Positions 37,495-47,500 of a DNA stretch of 47,500 nucleotides are shown piece by piece; position 1 is the stretch's first letter, and each line of letters begins with the position of its first letter. The stretch lies in the NCBI RefSeq assembly GCF_964340395.1, contig NC_135562.1:3745134-3792633 (forward strand), in the 5' to 3' direction. Made by a program: the position numbers and the translations under genes. The stretch is from Glandiceps talaboti (taxonomy: Eukaryota > Hemichordata > Enteropneusta > Spengelidae). Below the pieces are notes generated by a model. It had not been told where the DNA came from, searched no databases, and worked only from the letters and a program-made list of their open reading frames with translations.

Positions 37495-37705
37495 CTCTGG
37501 TAGATACCACGAGTCCTTGTCTTTGGGTTGGGTGTTTGTAAGGCCTAGCATAGTTCAGGCTCGGTCAATTCTGGACATTAAACTCAATTACTACTGAATA
37601 TTCCAATCGATTTGATTTACTATATTTTTAAAAAGTGGAATATATGGATTTCTAATACGTTGATAGTAAGAAAAACATGTTCATCGTCGTCAATCATCAT
37701 CATCG

Positions 37706-37756
<51 letters not shown>

Positions 37757-37870
37757 ATAAGTTTCAAATGATCATCATCATGAACTGAAAATCAGTAAAT
37801 GAATCCAGTATTTAATAATAGATACAAGTTCTATTTAGATTGACTTGAAAAATCTGCAATAAAAGTGTCA

Positions 37871-47081
<9,211 letters not shown>

Positions 47082-47408
47082 TATGTTTTTTTTATAAGAC
47101 TGAAAACAAAGCTGTGCATCCACAACGTATGTCAATTGGTGTCACACACTATAACTGTACGAAGAGTTACTTGGAATTCAGGAGATTCTATGAAATAAAC
47201 AACACAATCATCATTTTAAGATTATTTTACCTTGGCCTACTTTGATTGTATGCAGAAACTTCAACCACAACCTTTACGTTATGGTGACCTTGAACTTAAG
47301 GTCATCTGTGTCTAGAAAGTATATTGGATTGCCGTGTATTGTCACACTAGGCTGTCCTCTTACTGTGTACATATAGCTACTCCAGAAATGGCCAATACAT
47401 TCACGTAC

Positions 47409-47500
47409 CTTCGAACTGAATTCCTACCACAGTGTACGCTACTTTAATTGATTCGTATATCACAGCCTGAATGTCCAAGCACGTATCGTAACGAGTGTGT
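47409..47500 (-). promoter_or_regulatory. Putative non-coding exon 1, copy C (cut by window edge)
   Basis: The donor TTCGAAG then GTACGTGA at 47409 and the following bases match the copy B block at 36310 almost base for base. The upstream part lies outside the window. Confidence 0.4.

Overview
This is a metazoan genomic window. It has GT-AG introns, small exons of 79-533 bp, AT-rich DNA, many di-, tri- and tetranucleotide arrays, foldback elements and a LINE remnant. The content suggests an invertebrate animal, possibly marine, but nothing in the window identifies the species. No bacterial, CRISPR, rRNA or tRNA features were found.

All recognisable genes lie on the minus strand, and all encode 12-helix major facilitator transporters. 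Four are tandem paralogues of the MFSD2 family (sodium-dependent lysophosphatidylcholine symporter family, in the GPH/MelB group). They are called copies 0, A, B and C here. Copy 0 (268-6414) is cut by the left window edge: exons 2-11 are visible and its first exon is unresolved. Copy A (8717-17861), copy B (27647-35948) and copy C (37871-47081) are complete. Each has 14 coding exons with identical splice phases and encodes 525-526 residues. A six-exon SLC16/monocarboxylate-transporter-like gene of 503 residues (20934-26406) sits between copies A and B, in the same orientation.

Copies B and C are a recent tandem duplication. I read about 16 amino-acid differences in 525 residues, and the introns also align. 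Copies 0 and A are older. Upstream blocks containing a probable non-coding first exon are shared by A and B, and part of the block by C.

The most notable protein-level observation is that all four MFSD2-like copies replace both acidic residues of the helix-II sodium site (WDAxxDP in MelB and MFSD2A) with Glu and Asn (WEAIxNP). This suggests altered cation coupling.

The non-coding part holds two foldback (hairpin) element families. One is embedded in TA microsatellites. There is also a 30-bp perfect inverted repeat starting 20 bp upstream of the SLC16-like start codon, a frameshifted LINE 3' end inside copy C, and a relic of MFSD2-like intron sequence between B and C.

The genes have no evident operon-like cooperation. 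The shared theme is local expansion of membrane transporters, with lipid or organic-solute substrates inferred from family only.
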